From assembly GCA_036897485.1 (NCBI GenBank), contig JAYMTF010000718.1:1-31213 (forward strand): DNA of 31,213 nt, in the 5' to 3' direction. Position 1 is the first letter of the stretch. Each line of letters starts with the position of its first letter. The position numbers and the translations under genes were made by a program. The notes beneath the pieces are model-generated. The model did not search any database. It was given only the letters and a program-made list of their open reading frames with translations, and was not told the origin of the DNA. Source of the stretch: Pelargonium nanum. Taxonomy: Eukaryota; Streptophyta; Magnoliopsida; Geraniales; Geraniaceae. Below are positions 30,650-31,213 of this stretch, piece by piece.

Positions 30650-31213
30650 GGTAGATTTTGTGGTTGAAATCAGGATCTTATACAAATTTGCTGTATAAGG
30701 TAACGCAAATGGAAGATTCTTGGGGAGAAAGGAACGATTCTCTGGAAATCCAAACACGACGGCTGTGGCTTCTGTGGAAGGAGGAGATAAGGAGTTGTGC
30801 AAGAAATTTCTTGGCGTGGGGTACAAGTGTAATTTCGGGTCGAATATGATATTGTGCGGACAGGCTCAGATTTGTTGATTCTGAGTGCTGTGTTCCGTCA
30901 CTTCCGTGGCGTTTATTTTAATGATTTTAGTTCGTAAGTGGATCCATTTGGGCTTTTGTGTAGCTGGATCAGTTGTTCTCTGGTAGAAACCCGCAGGTGA
31001 TTGTTACTAGGGTGGAGCGTGTGAGTTCGTCTCGCACGTGACTTATATAAAGAGAACTTAACAATAACAGCTCATATGGATGGGATTTACGAATATGCGC
31101 TTTTTAATATCCAAGCCTATGTTTTGATTGTTAATTGCCAACGTACCAAGAGGCATAATAGTGTAAATTATAATGGTAGCGACTAGCGAGCCTACGTTTT
31201 GATTGTTTATCTA
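30650..31213. other. upstream region of the F-box gene, to the window end
   Basis: The first 200 bases (30650-30850) should hold the F-box gene leader and core promoter; no clear minus-strand TATA box is seen. Further right, on the plus strand, CACGTG (31035-31040) sits four bases before TATATAA (31044-31050), which could be the core promoter of a plus-strand gene beyond the window. The rest shows no gene. Confidence 0.4.

Noticed and set aside
30176-30667. 163-codon plus-strand open frame
   Set aside because: It is the antisense of the F-box gene first exon; GC-rich coding DNA opens shadow frames. It has no domain.
30650-30826. N-terminal extension of the F-box protein (open frame to about 30826)
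   Set aside because: The extension contains no ATG; the open frame is a chance run and family members begin close to the F-box.
1-31213. A gene cluster or novel defence or biosynthetic system
   Set aside because: The seven genes belong to unrelated, well-known plant families, have separate promoters and mixed strands, and nothing links them in one pathway.

Overview
The window is ordinary gene-bearing nuclear DNA of a flowering plant, most likely a core eudicot. Seven multi-domain or single-domain protein genes can be read. Six of the seven have spliced coding regions with short plant-type introns, AT-rich intergenic DNA and several small DNA transposon remnants. The proteins read closely like Arabidopsis and other eudicot families. 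A Rosaceae-like genome would fit, but nothing in the sequence proves the family.

Layout from left to right: (1) NPGR1-like calmodulin-binding TPR protein, + strand, CDS 1461-4352, five coding exons. (2) A short N-myristoylated protein with a VCP/CDC48-interacting motif (SVIP-like), - strand, CDS 5438-7664, three exons. (3) AKAP17A/XE7-like RNA-recognition protein, + strand, CDS 7888-11669, head-to-head with gene 2 over a 223-bp shared promoter. (4) ZCF37-like plant-specific membrane-anchored protein, - strand, single exon 12443-13183. (5) GPN-loop GTPase 2 (GPN2), - strand, ten coding exons 15631-20374, with a probable extra non-coding first exon near 22.8 kb. (6) WLIM1-type LIM-domain actin-bundling protein, + strand, five exons 26284-27365. 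(7) An F-box protein like Arabidopsis At3g12350, - strand, two exons 27966-30649. Genes 1/2, 3/4 and 6/7 are convergent pairs. The genes do not form a pathway; each is a separate housekeeping or cell-biology gene.

Transposon-derived DNA lies mainly in introns and the 22.9-26.1 kb gap: a Stowaway-like MITE, two related MITEs with GGTAACATTTGG/GTGGCATTTGG ends, a ~1-kb TIR element inside the GPN2 5'UTR intron, and a near-palindromic ~590-bp foldback element.

I see no new defence, mobile or biosynthetic system. The most notable signals are in splicing. The last GPN2 intron has the hallmarks of a U12-type AT-AC intron (ATATCCTT donor, TTGCTTGAC branch site, AC acceptor). The intron just before it, and the first intron of the SVIP-like gene, both need GC donors to keep the conserved protein frame. 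All gene models were made by hand from the sequence and by recall of family members; no database search was run.
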